A model generated the notes under the pieces. The model saw only the letters and a list, made by a program, of their open reading frames with translations. It was not told the origin of the DNA and searched no databases. Source: Edaphobacter sp. 4G125 (GTDB taxonomy: Bacteria; Acidobacteriota; Terriglobia; Terriglobales; Acidobacteriaceae). Taken from it: a DNA stretch of 64,000 bases. Made by a program: the position numbers and the translations under genes. Position 1 is the stretch's first letter. The number at the start of each line of letters is the position of its first letter. Shown here in pieces: positions 17,448-25,905 of the stretch. Location of the stretch: the NCBI RefSeq assembly GCF_014274685.1, contig NZ_CP060393.1, forward strand, positions 3,407,501-3,471,500, read 5' to 3'.

Positions 17448-19814
17448 TTATGGAACGATTTCTGGCGTCGCAATATCCTGTTTTCCCTCCCCGGCAACCG
17501 GAACATGCCATACCCCTCCACCAAAGGTAGAGATAAAAACCATCCCCGGATTCTCTGGATCGGCCTGCACTCGATGCCCCCACTTGAATCGGAATCCAGG
17601 GATGCGACTCCAGTGCTCTCCTCGGTCGTGTGAGATCCACGCAGAAGACTCAAACCCAGTCGCATAAAGGATCTTGGGATCACGAGGATCGATCGTCACG
17701 TCGTAGATATGGCGATCTCGCTCAAGAACCCATCGCCACGTCTGCCCCCCATCAGAGGAGACAGCAATCCCTCCGCCTCTTCCATTCAGAATCCGTGGCA
17801 TCTTTCCTTGCCTCTGCTTCGAGTACTCAGCCTTACGCAGACCATCGGGAGTCGCCCGCGCCCACAACGCAAGGTAGAGTCTTTTGGGGTTCTCAGGATC
17901 AATTGCAATTCCATTCGGCGCGTTTGCTCCCTGTGGAAGCGCAACACGACTCCAGTGATCACCACGATCCGTCGAGCGGTAGAGCGCTCCATCGCCTGCA
18001 TTGCCAATGCTGCCATCTTCACTGCGACGGGCAATCAGCGCATAAAGAGTTCCATCCGTCGCTCGAGCCAGGCGCCATGCCAGAGCATTCTCCTGAACGA
18101 TGCCGTTATTCACCGCCTCCCACGTCTTCCCATCATCGTTCGAGCGATAGATTCCATGTCCCATCGTCGCGGCCCACAAGGTGCGATGCCCAGCAGTACT
18201 GGTCGGATCGAGAAGAACATGCGTCGCGGCAGCAGGAGGCATTCCCTGATTCGAAACCCTCCACGTTCGGCCTCCATCCGTACTGACGCAGATACCACCA
18301 ACATAGGCTGAAGTCAGCGTGTGTCTCCACATCTTCGGCCGAGGAAGATCATGCGTCCCACTCATCGCCGCCCACATCTTTCCACGAATCTGTGGGTCGA
18401 AGGCAACCGCATAGGTTGTGTTCCTCCAGCTTGGCGGAATCCCTTCCACAGATCGCACCCAGGAACGCCCCGCATCTTCACTGCGAAACAACCCGATATC
18501 GGTCATCGGAATAAATCGACGTTTGGAATCGAACGGATCGACAAGATAGCCGTACGACGTTGTCACATCCAATCCAGTGCTCACCCACGAGGAGCCACCG
18601 GCCTTTTCGGAGTAGCGCGCAGTCCAGTTCTTCCCACCGTCCGTCGTGCCCATCGTCCGCCCCAGATCAGTGGCATAGGCAAGATCAGGATTACGACCAT
18701 CCACTGTCAGACTCAGCGGCTCTTCGGTCCACTCCGGAGTCATCTCCCCGGCGATCCACGCATCATGAACATTCTCTGCTTCCCTGCTATGGGTCGAACG
18801 CCAGACAAGTCTCCAGTGCTGGCCGAAGTCATCGCTGCGCGCAACTCCCTGCACGGCCTCTCCTTCAAGTTGCATTCCTTTATAGGAGGCATACACCACC
18901 TCAGGATGATGCAGACTCGCCGCAACAGCACGCACCTGAGCTGCCGCTCCCGGCAATTGAGATCGTGTCCAATTCTCTCCTCCATCCATCGAGATCCACA
19001 AATCTGACGGCCCCTTCCCCTGACTCCCGACCGCATAGAAGGCGGGCCCACTTTGGCCCTCGCGAAATCCAGCAGAGACATCATTGAACTCAACTCCGGC
19101 AGGCGCAGCCTTGTGACGCCACGCGCCGTCGATTCGAGCCTCAATGCCATGCGGCATGGCTGTATAAAGATTGCGGCCTCCCTTCGGAGAAGCCACATCA
19201 ATCCAAAGGTGCAGAGGGACCTCGACCAACGGATGAAGCATTTTCCACGTCAGGCCGGAATCCCGCGAGACCACTATCGCAGCCCGACCATCCTTAGTCG
19301 CTGCTGCATAGAGAATGCGCGAATCTTCCGGATCGATCGCCAATACCACGATCTGCCCAATAGAGTTCGGGCTCGCCACCATCGTCTCATCCGCATGGTC
19401 CGAGTCCATCTCGATAGCCCGCACCGCTGAAGGACTCGGCCAAACTAAATGCCAGGTTGTCCCGTCATCCTTACTGCGCCAGAGGGCATCCGTACCCGCA
19501 TAGATCGTATGCGGAACAACAGGATCAAAAGCGAAGAATCGAACGCTGCCCCGCAGATTAAACATCCGCCAGTGATGGCCGCCATCGTGGCTGATATACG
19601 CTCCCGTCATATCGCAGGAGAGCAAAACCTCATCTGCATTGTGCGGATTGATCGTGACGTGAAACATCGCGCCACCGCCACCCGGTCCCACAATCTGTTG
19701 CCCCCATAATCCCCGAGGCAGAAAGCAAGCAACGCTCAGGAAAAGGACCCATCGCCATCGCCCCAAATATCTTCTGAAGCTCGCGCTCAATTGCCACCCT
19801 CTCCTGTCCTTCAT
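17448..19814 (-). CDS. Large secreted Asp-box (BNR/VPS10-like) beta-propeller protein
   Basis: 788 residues with an N-terminal hydrophobic signal (VLFLSVACFLPRGLWGQ). At least eight Asp-box motifs are visible, such as SHDGGHHW, SKDDGTTW, SRDSGLTW, SMDGGENW, SEDAGRSW, STDGGRTW, SNDDGKTW and SSDGGQTW, alternating with AIDPEDSRILYAA-type strands. This predicts two beta-propellers as in sortilin-like and GH74/xyloglucanase-like proteins. The catalytic residues of a glycosidase cannot be confirmed by eye, so a structural or adhesive role is equally possible. It runs divergently from the Gfo/Idh gene. Confidence 0.88.
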   Translation of the reverse strand: MKDRRGWQLSASFRRYLGRWRWVLFLSVACFLPRGLWGQQIVGPGGGGAMFHVTINPHNADEVLLSCDMTGAYISHDGGHHWRMFNLRGSVRFFAFDPVVPHTIYAGTDALWRSKDDGTTWHLVWPSPSAVRAIEMDSDHADETMVASPNSIGQIVVLAIDPEDSRILYAAATKDGRAAIVVSRDSGLTWKMLHPLVEVPLHLWIDVASPKGGRNLYTAMPHGIEARIDGAWRHKAAPAGVEFNDVSAGFREGQSGPAFYAVGSQGKGPSDLWISMDGGENWTRSQLPGAAAQVRAVAASLHHPEVVYASYKGMQLEGEAVQGVARSDDFGQHWRLVWRSTHSREAENVHDAWIAGEMTPEWTEEPLSLTVDGRNPDLAYATDLGRTMGTTDGGKNWTARYSEKAGGSSWVSTGLDVTTSYGYLVDPFDSKRRFIPMTDIGLFRSEDAGRSWVRSVEGIPPSWRNTTYAVAFDPQIRGKMWAAMSGTHDLPRPKMWRHTLTSAYVGGICVSTDGGRTWRVSNQGMPPAAATHVLLDPTSTAGHRTLWAATMGHGIYRSNDDGKTWEAVNNGIVQENALAWRLARATDGTLYALIARRSEDGSIGNAGDGALYRSTDRGDHWSRVALPQGANAPNGIAIDPENPKRLYLALWARATPDGLRKAEYSKQRQGKMPRILNGRGGGIAVSSDGGQTWRWVLERDRHIYDVTIDPRDPKILYATGFESSAWISHDRGEHWSRIPGFRFKWGHRVQADPENPGMVFISTFGGGVWHVPVAGEGKQDIATPEIVP

Positions 19815-19883
19815 TAATATCTCGTAGACACTTTTTCTTGTGGAACTTTGTTTTCAATCCATCTCTTTCTACGGACTTTCTGA

Positions 19884-21053
19884 ATGCGAACAATTGGCAT
19901 CATCATGAACGGCGTCACCGGACGCATGGGAACCAATCAGCACCTTGGCCGTTCCATTGCTGCAATCCGAAAGCAAGGAGGCCTTCGACTTCGAGACCAA
20001 TCCATTGTCATGCCCGAACCTGTCCTGCTCGGACGGAACGAGCCGAAGCTTAAAGAACTTGCTCAGGCGTGGAACATCAACCATTGGTCCACCGATCTCG
20101 ATGCCTGCCTTTCTGACCCCGCAAACACTATCTACTTTGATGCTCAATTGACCCAGGTTCGCGCTGAAAGCGTCCGCGCTGCTCTGAAGGCAGGCAAACA
20201 CATCTACTGCGAGAAACCTCTCGCTGGAACCCTCGAAGAGAGCCTCGAGCTTGCCCGCGAAGCCACCCGCGCCGGAGTCAAAAACGGAGTCGTTCAGGAC
20301 AAATTATTTCTCCCCGGCCTCCTCAAGCTGAAACACGTCATCGCAACCGGCATGTTGGGAAAGATCCTCTCCATCCGCGGCGAATTCGGCTACTGGGTCT
20401 TCGAAGGTCCCGTCCCCGCAGCGCAACGGCCTTCGTGGAACTACCGCAAAGAAGATGGTGGCGGAATCATCCTCGATATGTTCCCACACTGGCAATATGT
20501 TCTTGCTAACCTCTTCGGAGAGATCAAGTCCGTAAGCTGTATCGCTCGCACCTCAGTCCCGCAACGTGTCGATGAGTCCGGCAAACCCTATGCCTGCACC
20601 GCAGACGACGCTGCCTACGCGACCTTCGAACTTGCCAACGGAGTCGTCGCCCACATCAACTCCTCCTGGGCAACCCGCGTCAATCGCGACGAGCTTCTCG
20701 AACTTCACGTCGACGGCACCGAAGGCAGCGCCGTCGCTGGACTGCGCGAGTGCAAAGTACAGCCCCGTGCTGTAACGCCAAAAGCTGTATGGAATCCCGA
20801 TATCCCCAATCCCATTCGTTTTGCAGATAGCTGGCAATCCATCCCGGCACCAGCTCCCGAAGAGAACGCATTCAAAGTTCAGTGGGAGATGTTCCTTCGC
20901 CACGTGCTCGAAGATGCTCCCTTCCCCCATACCTTTCTCGAAGCAGCCAAAGGGGTGCAGCTTGCCGAAGCAGGCTTACGTTCCTGGCAAGAACGTCGCT
21001 GGATCGACCTGCCCGAACTCACTCTCAGCTCCGGCAAGGAAGGAACTAGATGA
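19884..21053 (+). CDS. Gfo/Idh/MocA-family oxidoreductase
   Basis: 389 residues. N-terminal Rossmann domain (TIGIIMNGVTGRMG) with the hallmark EKPLAGT near residues 115-121, where the Lys contacts NAD(P) and substrate. The C-terminal half is the alpha/beta substrate domain (EDGGGIILDMFPHWQYVL). These enzymes oxidise or reduce sugars and cyclitols at a hydroxyl carbon. It overlaps the DUF993 gene by four bases (ATGA), and an isomerase-like gene follows, so the three probably catalyse consecutive steps on one carbohydrate. The specific substrate is not deducible. Confidence 0.92.
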   Translation: MRTIGIIMNGVTGRMGTNQHLGRSIAAIRKQGGLRLRDQSIVMPEPVLLGRNEPKLKELAQAWNINHWSTDLDACLSDPANTIYFDAQLTQVRAESVRAALKAGKHIYCEKPLAGTLEESLELAREATRAGVKNGVVQDKLFLPGLLKLKHVIATGMLGKILSIRGEFGYWVFEGPVPAAQRPSWNYRKEDGGGIILDMFPHWQYVLANLFGEIKSVSCIARTSVPQRVDESGKPYACTADDAAYATFELANGVVAHINSSWATRVNRDELLELHVDGTEGSAVAGLRECKVQPRAVTPKAVWNPDIPNPIRFADSWQSIPAPAPEENAFKVQWEMFLRHVLEDAPFPHTFLEAAKGVQLAEAGLRSWQERRWIDLPELTLSSGKEGTR

Positions 21054-22186
21054 GCAAGATTCGCCTTCCGCTCGATGGCCAACCCACAGAGTACACATTA
21101 AACCCCGCTGGCCCCTTGCAAGCAGATCCTTGCCTGCCGCCTACATCACGCAAAGTCTACGCCGCAGCGCACGTCGTCATCGATCCCCTCAAGCCGGAAA
21201 CACTCGACATCGAAGCTACTCTCGCCTTTCGACGACACCTCTGGTCACTCGGCTTCGGCGTAGCCGAGGCGATGGACACCGCACAACGCGGCATGGGCCT
21301 CGATTGGGCCACAGCGAAAGAACTCATCCGCATCTCAGCCTCGGAGCGCACCGGCGAGATCGCCTGCGGTGCCAATACCGATCAGCTTCATCCCGAAACA
21401 CTCCCCTCAATCGACCGCATCCTCGCTGCCTACGAAGAACAGTGCGAAGCCATTGAAGCTGCAGGCGGACGAGTCATCCTCATGGCAAGCCGCGCCCTGG
21501 CAAAGCGCGCTACCAGCCCAGAGGACTACGCCCGGGTCTACGGTCACCTGCTGCGCAATCTCAAGCAACCGGCAATTCTGCATTGGCTCGGAGATGCATT
21601 CGATCCACAGCTCAAAGGCTACTGGGGATCTGCTTCCATCGATCAGGCCATGGAAACCTGTCTTTCCATCATCCGCGAGAACAGCTCCCATATCGATGGC
21701 ATCAAAATCTCCCTCCTCGACAAGCAGCAGGAGATCAAGATGCGCCGTCTGCTCCCGCAAGGTGTGCGGATGTACACCGGCGACGACTTCGACTACGCCG
21801 AACTCATTCGTGGAGACGAACAAGGCCACAGCGACGCTCTTCTCGGAATCTTCGATGGAATTGCTTCCGCCGCCTCGCTTGCATTACGAGCACTTGATCA
21901 GGGAGACCTGACAACCTACGAAGCTCTCCTTGCTCCCACCGTTCCCCTTTCTCGACACATCTTTCAAGCACCCACCTACTTCTACAAAACCGGCTTGGTC
22001 TTTCTGGCATATCTCAACGGCCACCAGAAACACTTCCGCATGTTGGGCGGGCAGGAGAGCGCTCGCTCCATCACGCATCTTGCAAAACTCTTCGTTCTCG
22101 CCGATCAGGCCCGGCTGCTTCGCAATCCCGATCTCGCGCTCCACAGAATGAAGCTCCTGCTCGAACTCGCAGGCGTGGAGGCATAG
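21050..22186 (+). CDS. DUF993 / dihydrodipicolinate-synthase-like TIM-barrel protein
   Basis: 378 residues, matching the DUF993 family by its overall pattern (KVYAAAHVVIDPL; FRRHLWSLGFGVAEAMDTAQ; CGANTDQL; GDDFDYAEL). The family is related to class I aldolases of the DHDPS type. A lysine available for a Schiff base is suggested in GIKISLLDKQQEI, but this is an inference. ATGA overlap with the Gfo/Idh gene couples their translation. The TAG stop forms the first three bases of the palindromic element that follows. Confidence 0.88.
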   Translation: MSKIRLPLDGQPTEYTLNPAGPLQADPCLPPTSRKVYAAAHVVIDPLKPETLDIEATLAFRRHLWSLGFGVAEAMDTAQRGMGLDWATAKELIRISASERTGEIACGANTDQLHPETLPSIDRILAAYEEQCEAIEAAGGRVILMASRALAKRATSPEDYARVYGHLLRNLKQPAILHWLGDAFDPQLKGYWGSASIDQAMETCLSIIRENSSHIDGIKISLLDKQQEIKMRRLLPQGVRMYTGDDFDYAELIRGDEQGHSDALLGIFDGIASAASLALRALDQGDLTTYEALLAPTVPLSRHIFQAPTYFYKTGLVFLAYLNGHQKHFRMLGGQESARSITHLAKLFVLADQARLLRNPDLALHRMKLLLELAGVEA

Positions 22187-22298
22187 AGCATTTCTCCTGA
22201 TGCTGTAATGTCAGATAGATTTGCAAATACCGTTTTCTTCGCAGGAAAACGGCGCAAACACTTCCGGATTTGCTGTACACCTTCAGGAGAATGCTCTA
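22184..22298. repeat. 115-bp palindromic intergenic element
   Basis: Ends are inverted repeats: TAGAGCATTTCTCCTGA on the left and TCAGGAGAATGCTCTA on the right (one base bulged). Inside, CCGTTTTC (22230-22237) pairs with GAAAACGG (22245-22252), and the words tgctgta and gatttgc each occur twice in direct order. The left arm contains the stop codon of the DUF993 gene; the right arm supplies AGGAG for the next gene. It is probably a dispersed non-coding palindrome (REP/MITE-like); no second copy occurs in this window. Confidence 0.8.
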
Positions 22299-23108
22299 GT
22301 GGCCGATCTCGCAAGACTGAGCTTCAACCAGATGACCGCCGGAAAGGCCTCCCTGAAGGAGGTGGCCGAATCCTGTGTCCGTAATGGCATCCAGTGGATC
22401 GGTCCCTGGCGCCATGCCATCGGCGACAATCCAGCCGAAGCCGGAAAAATGCTGCAAGACTACGGTCTTAAAGTCTCCAGCCTCTGCCGGGGAGGCATGT
22501 TTCCCGCTGCCACTATCGCAGAACGTCAGAAACGAATCGACGACAACCTGCGTGCGATCGATGAGGCCGCTGCTCTCAATACCGACCTGCTGGTCCTCGT
22601 CAATGGTCCTGCACCCGACAAGGACATCGACGGCGCTCGTCAGATGGTCGTCGACGGAATCGGCGCTATCGTCAACCACGCCGCCAGCCGTGGCGTTCGT
22701 CTAGGCATAGAACCGCTGCACCCCATGTTCGCCGCGGACCGAAGCGTCATCGTCACCATGGGCCATGCGAACGAAATTGCAGCACAGTTTAGCCCGCATC
22801 AGGTCGGCTTGGTTGTCGATGTCTATCACATCTGGTGGGACCCTCAGGTCTATCGAGAAATCGCCCGCACTGGAGAAAGAATCTTCGCTTTCCATGTCTC
22901 TGACTGGATCGTTCCTCTGCCGGATACCCTTATGGGCCGCGGCATGATGGGAGATGGTGTCATCCAAATCCGCCGCCTGCGCGAGGCAGTAGAAGCCGCC
23001 GGTTATCAGGGTCCGATTGAGGTCGAAATCTTCAATCAACAGCTATGGGATCGCCACACAGACGAGATAATCCGGCAGGTTGCTGAACGCTTCATAAAGC
23101 TGGTTTAG
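22299..23108 (+). CDS. Sugar phosphate isomerase/epimerase-like TIM-barrel protein
   Basis: 270 residues from the GTG at 22299. A longer frame from a TTG at 22221 would add 26 residues encoded entirely by the palindromic element, so it is rejected. AGGAG at 22285-22289 lies nine bases before the GTG. The protein has the AP_endonuc_2 barrel pattern: LGIEPLHPMFAADRSV, the metal-binding VVDVYHIWWDP with Asp and His, FAFHVSDW, and GPIEVEIFNQ with the final Glu. These proteins isomerise or epimerise sugars or keto-sugars with a divalent metal. It belongs with the two preceding genes in one catabolic unit. Confidence 0.9.
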   Translation: MADLARLSFNQMTAGKASLKEVAESCVRNGIQWIGPWRHAIGDNPAEAGKMLQDYGLKVSSLCRGGMFPAATIAERQKRIDDNLRAIDEAAALNTDLLVLVNGPAPDKDIDGARQMVVDGIGAIVNHAASRGVRLGIEPLHPMFAADRSVIVTMGHANEIAAQFSPHQVGLVVDVYHIWWDPQVYREIARTGERIFAFHVSDWIVPLPDTLMGRGMMGDGVIQIRRLREAVEAAGYQGPIEVEIFNQQLWDRHTDEIIRQVAERFIKLV

Positions 23109-23211
23109 TTGCGCTCTCAGCATCTCGACATCGCGCTTCTCCATCCATACGTGCTCTGGACCATCCAAATGTGCGCGCAATCTGCTCGCCCGCCTAGCGA
23201 TACTCCATTGC

Positions 23212-24180
23212 ATGACCCGCCGAGACTTTCTCAAAACCTCCGCCAACACCCTTCCCGCGATCGTAGCCGCTCCACATCTGTTGACCGGAACGTCCGCGTC
23301 CTTCAACGCTGCCTGGTATAGCCACAACCGGCGTTTCGCCGAACTCCCACAGGCACGTGTGGCCTATGTCGAAGCCGGTCATGGCCCGGCCGCACTCTTC
23401 CTGCATGGCTATCCGCTCAACAGCTACCAATGGCGCGGAGCCATCGAGCGCCTTCACCACCATTGCCGCTGTATCGCACCCGACCTCATGAGCCTCGGCT
23501 TCACCGAACCTCGCGAAGATCAGGTCATCTCTCCCCATACTCAGGTGGAGATGCTCGCCGCTCTCCTGGATCACCTTCACATCGAGTCCGTCGACCTTGT
23601 GGCCAACGATAGTGGTGGACTCACCGCACAGCTCTTTCTCGCAACTCACCCGCATCGCGTCCGCTCGCTTCTCATCACCAACTGCGATGTCGACACCAAC
23701 AACCCTCCAACCGGCTTTCTTCCTCTGGCCGATCTCGCCCGGAAAGGTGTCCTTGTCGATCACTTCTTCGTTCCGCAGCTGAACGATAAAAATCTCGCTC
23801 GCTCTCCCAAAGGTCTCGGCGGACTCGCCTTCACATATCCCGATCGCCTGACCGACGAGACTCTCGAGATCTATCTGCGTCCCTTTGCGCAGTCACCTCT
23901 CCGCAAGAAGCAGCTCGACCAGTTCACACTCGCTCTTGCCGTCAACGACCTCGTCGCCATTCGCGAGAACCTGCGCCAATGGAAAGGTCCGGTCCGTATC
24001 GTTTGGGGACTCAAAGATTCACTCTTCGGAGTCGAATGGGCCGAATGGCTCGATCGTACCTTTCCCAATTCGCAGGGAATCCGCCGCATCCCCGAAGCCA
24101 ACCTCTTCTTCCCTGAAGAGATGCCCGACCTCATCGCCGAAGAAGCGCTCGGCCTCTGGACGAAAAATCCTCGCCGATGA
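23212..24180 (+). CDS. Exported alpha/beta-fold hydrolase
   Basis: 322 residues. It begins MTRRDFLKTSANTLPAIVAA, a good twin-arginine signal (RRDFLK). The hydrolase fold is visible: oxyanion region FLHGYPLNSYQWRG, nucleophile elbow ANDSGG (Ser as nucleophile), then an Asp near VWGLKDSLFG. The usual late catalytic His is replaced or displaced in the C terminus (no clear GHW/GHF), so activity is uncertain. It resembles the haloalkane-dehalogenase/epoxide-hydrolase branch, with Ser instead of Asp. Co-oriented 100 bp after the isomerase, it may belong to the same unit. Confidence 0.85.
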   Translation: MTRRDFLKTSANTLPAIVAAPHLLTGTSASFNAAWYSHNRRFAELPQARVAYVEAGHGPAALFLHGYPLNSYQWRGAIERLHHHCRCIAPDLMSLGFTEPREDQVISPHTQVEMLAALLDHLHIESVDLVANDSGGLTAQLFLATHPHRVRSLLITNCDVDTNNPPTGFLPLADLARKGVLVDHFFVPQLNDKNLARSPKGLGGLAFTYPDRLTDETLEIYLRPFAQSPLRKKQLDQFTLALAVNDLVAIRENLRQWKGPVRIVWGLKDSLFGVEWAEWLDRTFPNSQGIRRIPEANLFFPEEMPDLIAEEALGLWTKNPRR

Positions 24181-24192
24181 ACTCTTCAATTC

Positions 24193-24240
24193 GTCATTCT
24201 GCCCCTGAGCAAAATCGAAGGAGAAGAATCCCGGTATTTG
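24193..24240. repeat. Dispersed repeat, diverged copy
   Basis: Starts gtcattctgcccctgagc and ends gaagaatcccggtattt; similar to the copy near 58821 (gtcattctgagccgtagg). It lies just after the hydrolase stop. Confidence 0.6.
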
Positions 24241-24270
24241 GCTCCCCTTTGAAATTCGAAATAAGTCAAA

Positions 24271-24336
24271 AGTGTCATCCTGAGCGAAGCCTCTCGCAGC
24301 TCTATCGCGAAAGGCGTAGTCGAAGGATCTGCGGTC
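24271..24336. repeat. Dispersed acidobacterial repeat, full copy
   Basis: agtgtcatcctgagcgaagc, then a variable middle (ctctcgcagctctatcgcg), then gtagtcgaaggatctgcggt. The two ends match the copy at 55491-55540 exactly, while the middle differs. Confidence 0.85.
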
Positions 24337-24439
24337 ATCCTCACCCATTCGTTGTCCCAACCGAAAAACGAGCGTAGCTCGAACCATCCAGGAACCACAG
24401 CGACTCCTGTCAACCCCTCAAATCACCTAACTCACACAT

Positions 24440-24660
24440 TCCCCGAGACATCCAGACTGCAGATTCACCCCACTCGATGGATTAAAATGGAAATTAGCTA
24501 GAAACATCAGAACGAGGCTCTGCCCCCGCAGAGCCTGTCCTATTTAACCCACTTGTTAAACCCACTTACTGAAAACCGCAAAGAGAAGAGTACACGCACC
24601 GAAGTACGCACCTAAAGTATTTGTTTCGAATACTTTGTCACCAAACCAGGGGAGGGGGTA
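24440..24660. other. Intergenic region with two perfect hairpins
   Basis: No gene seen. AGGCTCTG (24515-24522) pairs with CAGAGCCT (24529-24536) around a CCCCCG loop. AAAGTATT (24614-24621) pairs with AATACTTT (24629-24636). Between them lies a tandem aacccactt. No T-run follows the first hairpin, so termination is doubtful; it may be a leader of the permease gene or a small RNA. Confidence 0.4.
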
Positions 24661-24665
24661 TCGCC

Positions 24666-24764
24666 ATGGAAATGACATCTAAGGTTCCAATCCTGGCAAA
24701 GCCGGCCGTCGGCTGCATCCATCCATGTAGCCTTACGGCATACTCTTCAGCGAGGGGGTCCTAG
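24666..24764 (+). CDS. Possible 32-residue small protein
   Basis: ATG at 24666 preceded by a strong purine block (ggggaggggg) about nine bases away, then 32 codons to a TAG. The product contains VPILAKPAVGCIHPCS with two Cys. No family is recognised. It could be a leader of the AI-2E-type permease 31 bp downstream. The ribosome site is the only real support. Confidence 0.3.
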   Translation: MEMTSKVPILAKPAVGCIHPCSLTAYSSARGS

Positions 24765-24795
24765 TCAGCTTGCTGGCTGGGCAAAACGAGGTCCT

Positions 24796-25833
24796 ATGCC
24801 AGCAAACAATGAAACGACGAACTGGAGACAGATCACGCTCTTTCTGGTCACCCTCGGCATCCTGATCGTCTGCGGACTTCTCCTTAAGCCGTTTCTGGTT
24901 GCCATCGTTGGCGCCATCGTCATCGCAATCGTTACTGAGCGACCATACCTCTGGCTTACGTCGAAGATCGGCCACCCGAACCTCTGTGCCACGCTCGCTC
25001 TCATCGCCGTCATCCTCAGCATCATCGTGCCCATCTTTTTTCTGGCACAAGACGTCAGTGGACAGATCGCGAACATCATCGCCAACCTCCGAAATCCGTC
25101 CACCCAACAAAAGATCGCCGATTACTTCAGCCGCCATCCCACTCTGGAGATGCGCATTGAGACGATCACCGACACCCTCAACCTTGAGGACACGATCAAA
25201 TCAATCGGAGGATTTGTCGGCAAACAATTTGCCTCCCTGATAGGAAGCTCCATCGGCGCAATCACACAGATCGTCGCCATGCTCTTCATCCTCTTCTTCC
25301 TCTATCGCGATCGTGAGCTGGCAGGAAGATTTGCCCGCTCTCTGGTTCCCCTCAATAACCAGGAAGCTAACAAGTTCCTCTCCAACCTGCGCGGAACTAT
25401 CTATGCCACAGCGCTTGGGCGCCTTGCCATTGCGGCGCTGCAGGGCGCGCTTGCCGGGCTGGCCTATTGGCTCCTCGGTGTTCCGAACGTCTTCCTCTGG
25501 GGAATCCTCACTGCCGTCATGGCAATGGTTCCAGCCTTTGGAGCATTTCTGGTCTGGGTTCCCATCGCACTGTACTTAGGCTTCTCCGGTCACTGGATCA
25601 AAGCAGCGATCCTGGCCGTCTGGGGTGGAGGAGTTGTCAGCCTGATTGACAACTTCCTTTACCCCATCCTCGTCGGGCCACACCTGAGGCAGCACTCGGT
25701 CGCTGTTCTGCTCTCGATCCTTGGCGGAATTGCACTGTTTGGCATCACCGGCATCATCCTTGGACCACTCGCTTTTACCGCTGCGTCAACGCTTCTCGAT
25801 ATATGGAGAGAGCGAGGTACAGAATTGGCCTGA
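24796..25833 (+). CDS. AI-2E-family (PerM) permease
   Basis: 345 residues with about seven to eight membrane segments in the family pattern: two at the N terminus (ITLFLVTLGILIVCGLLL; FLVAIVGAIVIAIV), one at about 65-90, a long soluble loop, then MLFILFFLYRDRELAGRF, LGRLAIAALQGALAGLAYWL and the paired C-terminal helices. The signature GVPNVFLWGILTAVMAMVPA is clear. Members export or exchange small molecules, ions or autoinducers; the substrate is unknown here. GAGG lies four bases before the ATG. pckG follows 72 bp later on the same strand. Confidence 0.93.
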   Translation: MPANNETTNWRQITLFLVTLGILIVCGLLLKPFLVAIVGAIVIAIVTERPYLWLTSKIGHPNLCATLALIAVILSIIVPIFFLAQDVSGQIANIIANLRNPSTQQKIADYFSRHPTLEMRIETITDTLNLEDTIKSIGGFVGKQFASLIGSSIGAITQIVAMLFILFFLYRDRELAGRFARSLVPLNNQEANKFLSNLRGTIYATALGRLAIAALQGALAGLAYWLLGVPNVFLWGILTAVMAMVPAFGAFLVWVPIALYLGFSGHWIKAAILAVWGGGVVSLIDNFLYPILVGPHLRQHSVAVLLSILGGIALFGITGIILGPLAFTAASTLLDIWRERGTELA

Positions 25834-25905
25834 CCAGAAGATGGCTAGGTCAGGGTTTGACAGCTCCTCTTCAGAAGAGAATCCTGATTCTGGAAGCAAA
25901 AAACT

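Noticed and set aside
18321..19007. 228-codon plus-strand frame opposite the Asp-box protein
   Set aside because: Asp-box repeats on the minus strand are clear; this frame is Arg/His/Pro-rich noise.
22221..22298. N-terminal extension of the isomerase-like protein from a TTG
   Set aside because: The added residues are encoded by the palindromic element, and AGGAG sits correctly for the GTG at 22299.
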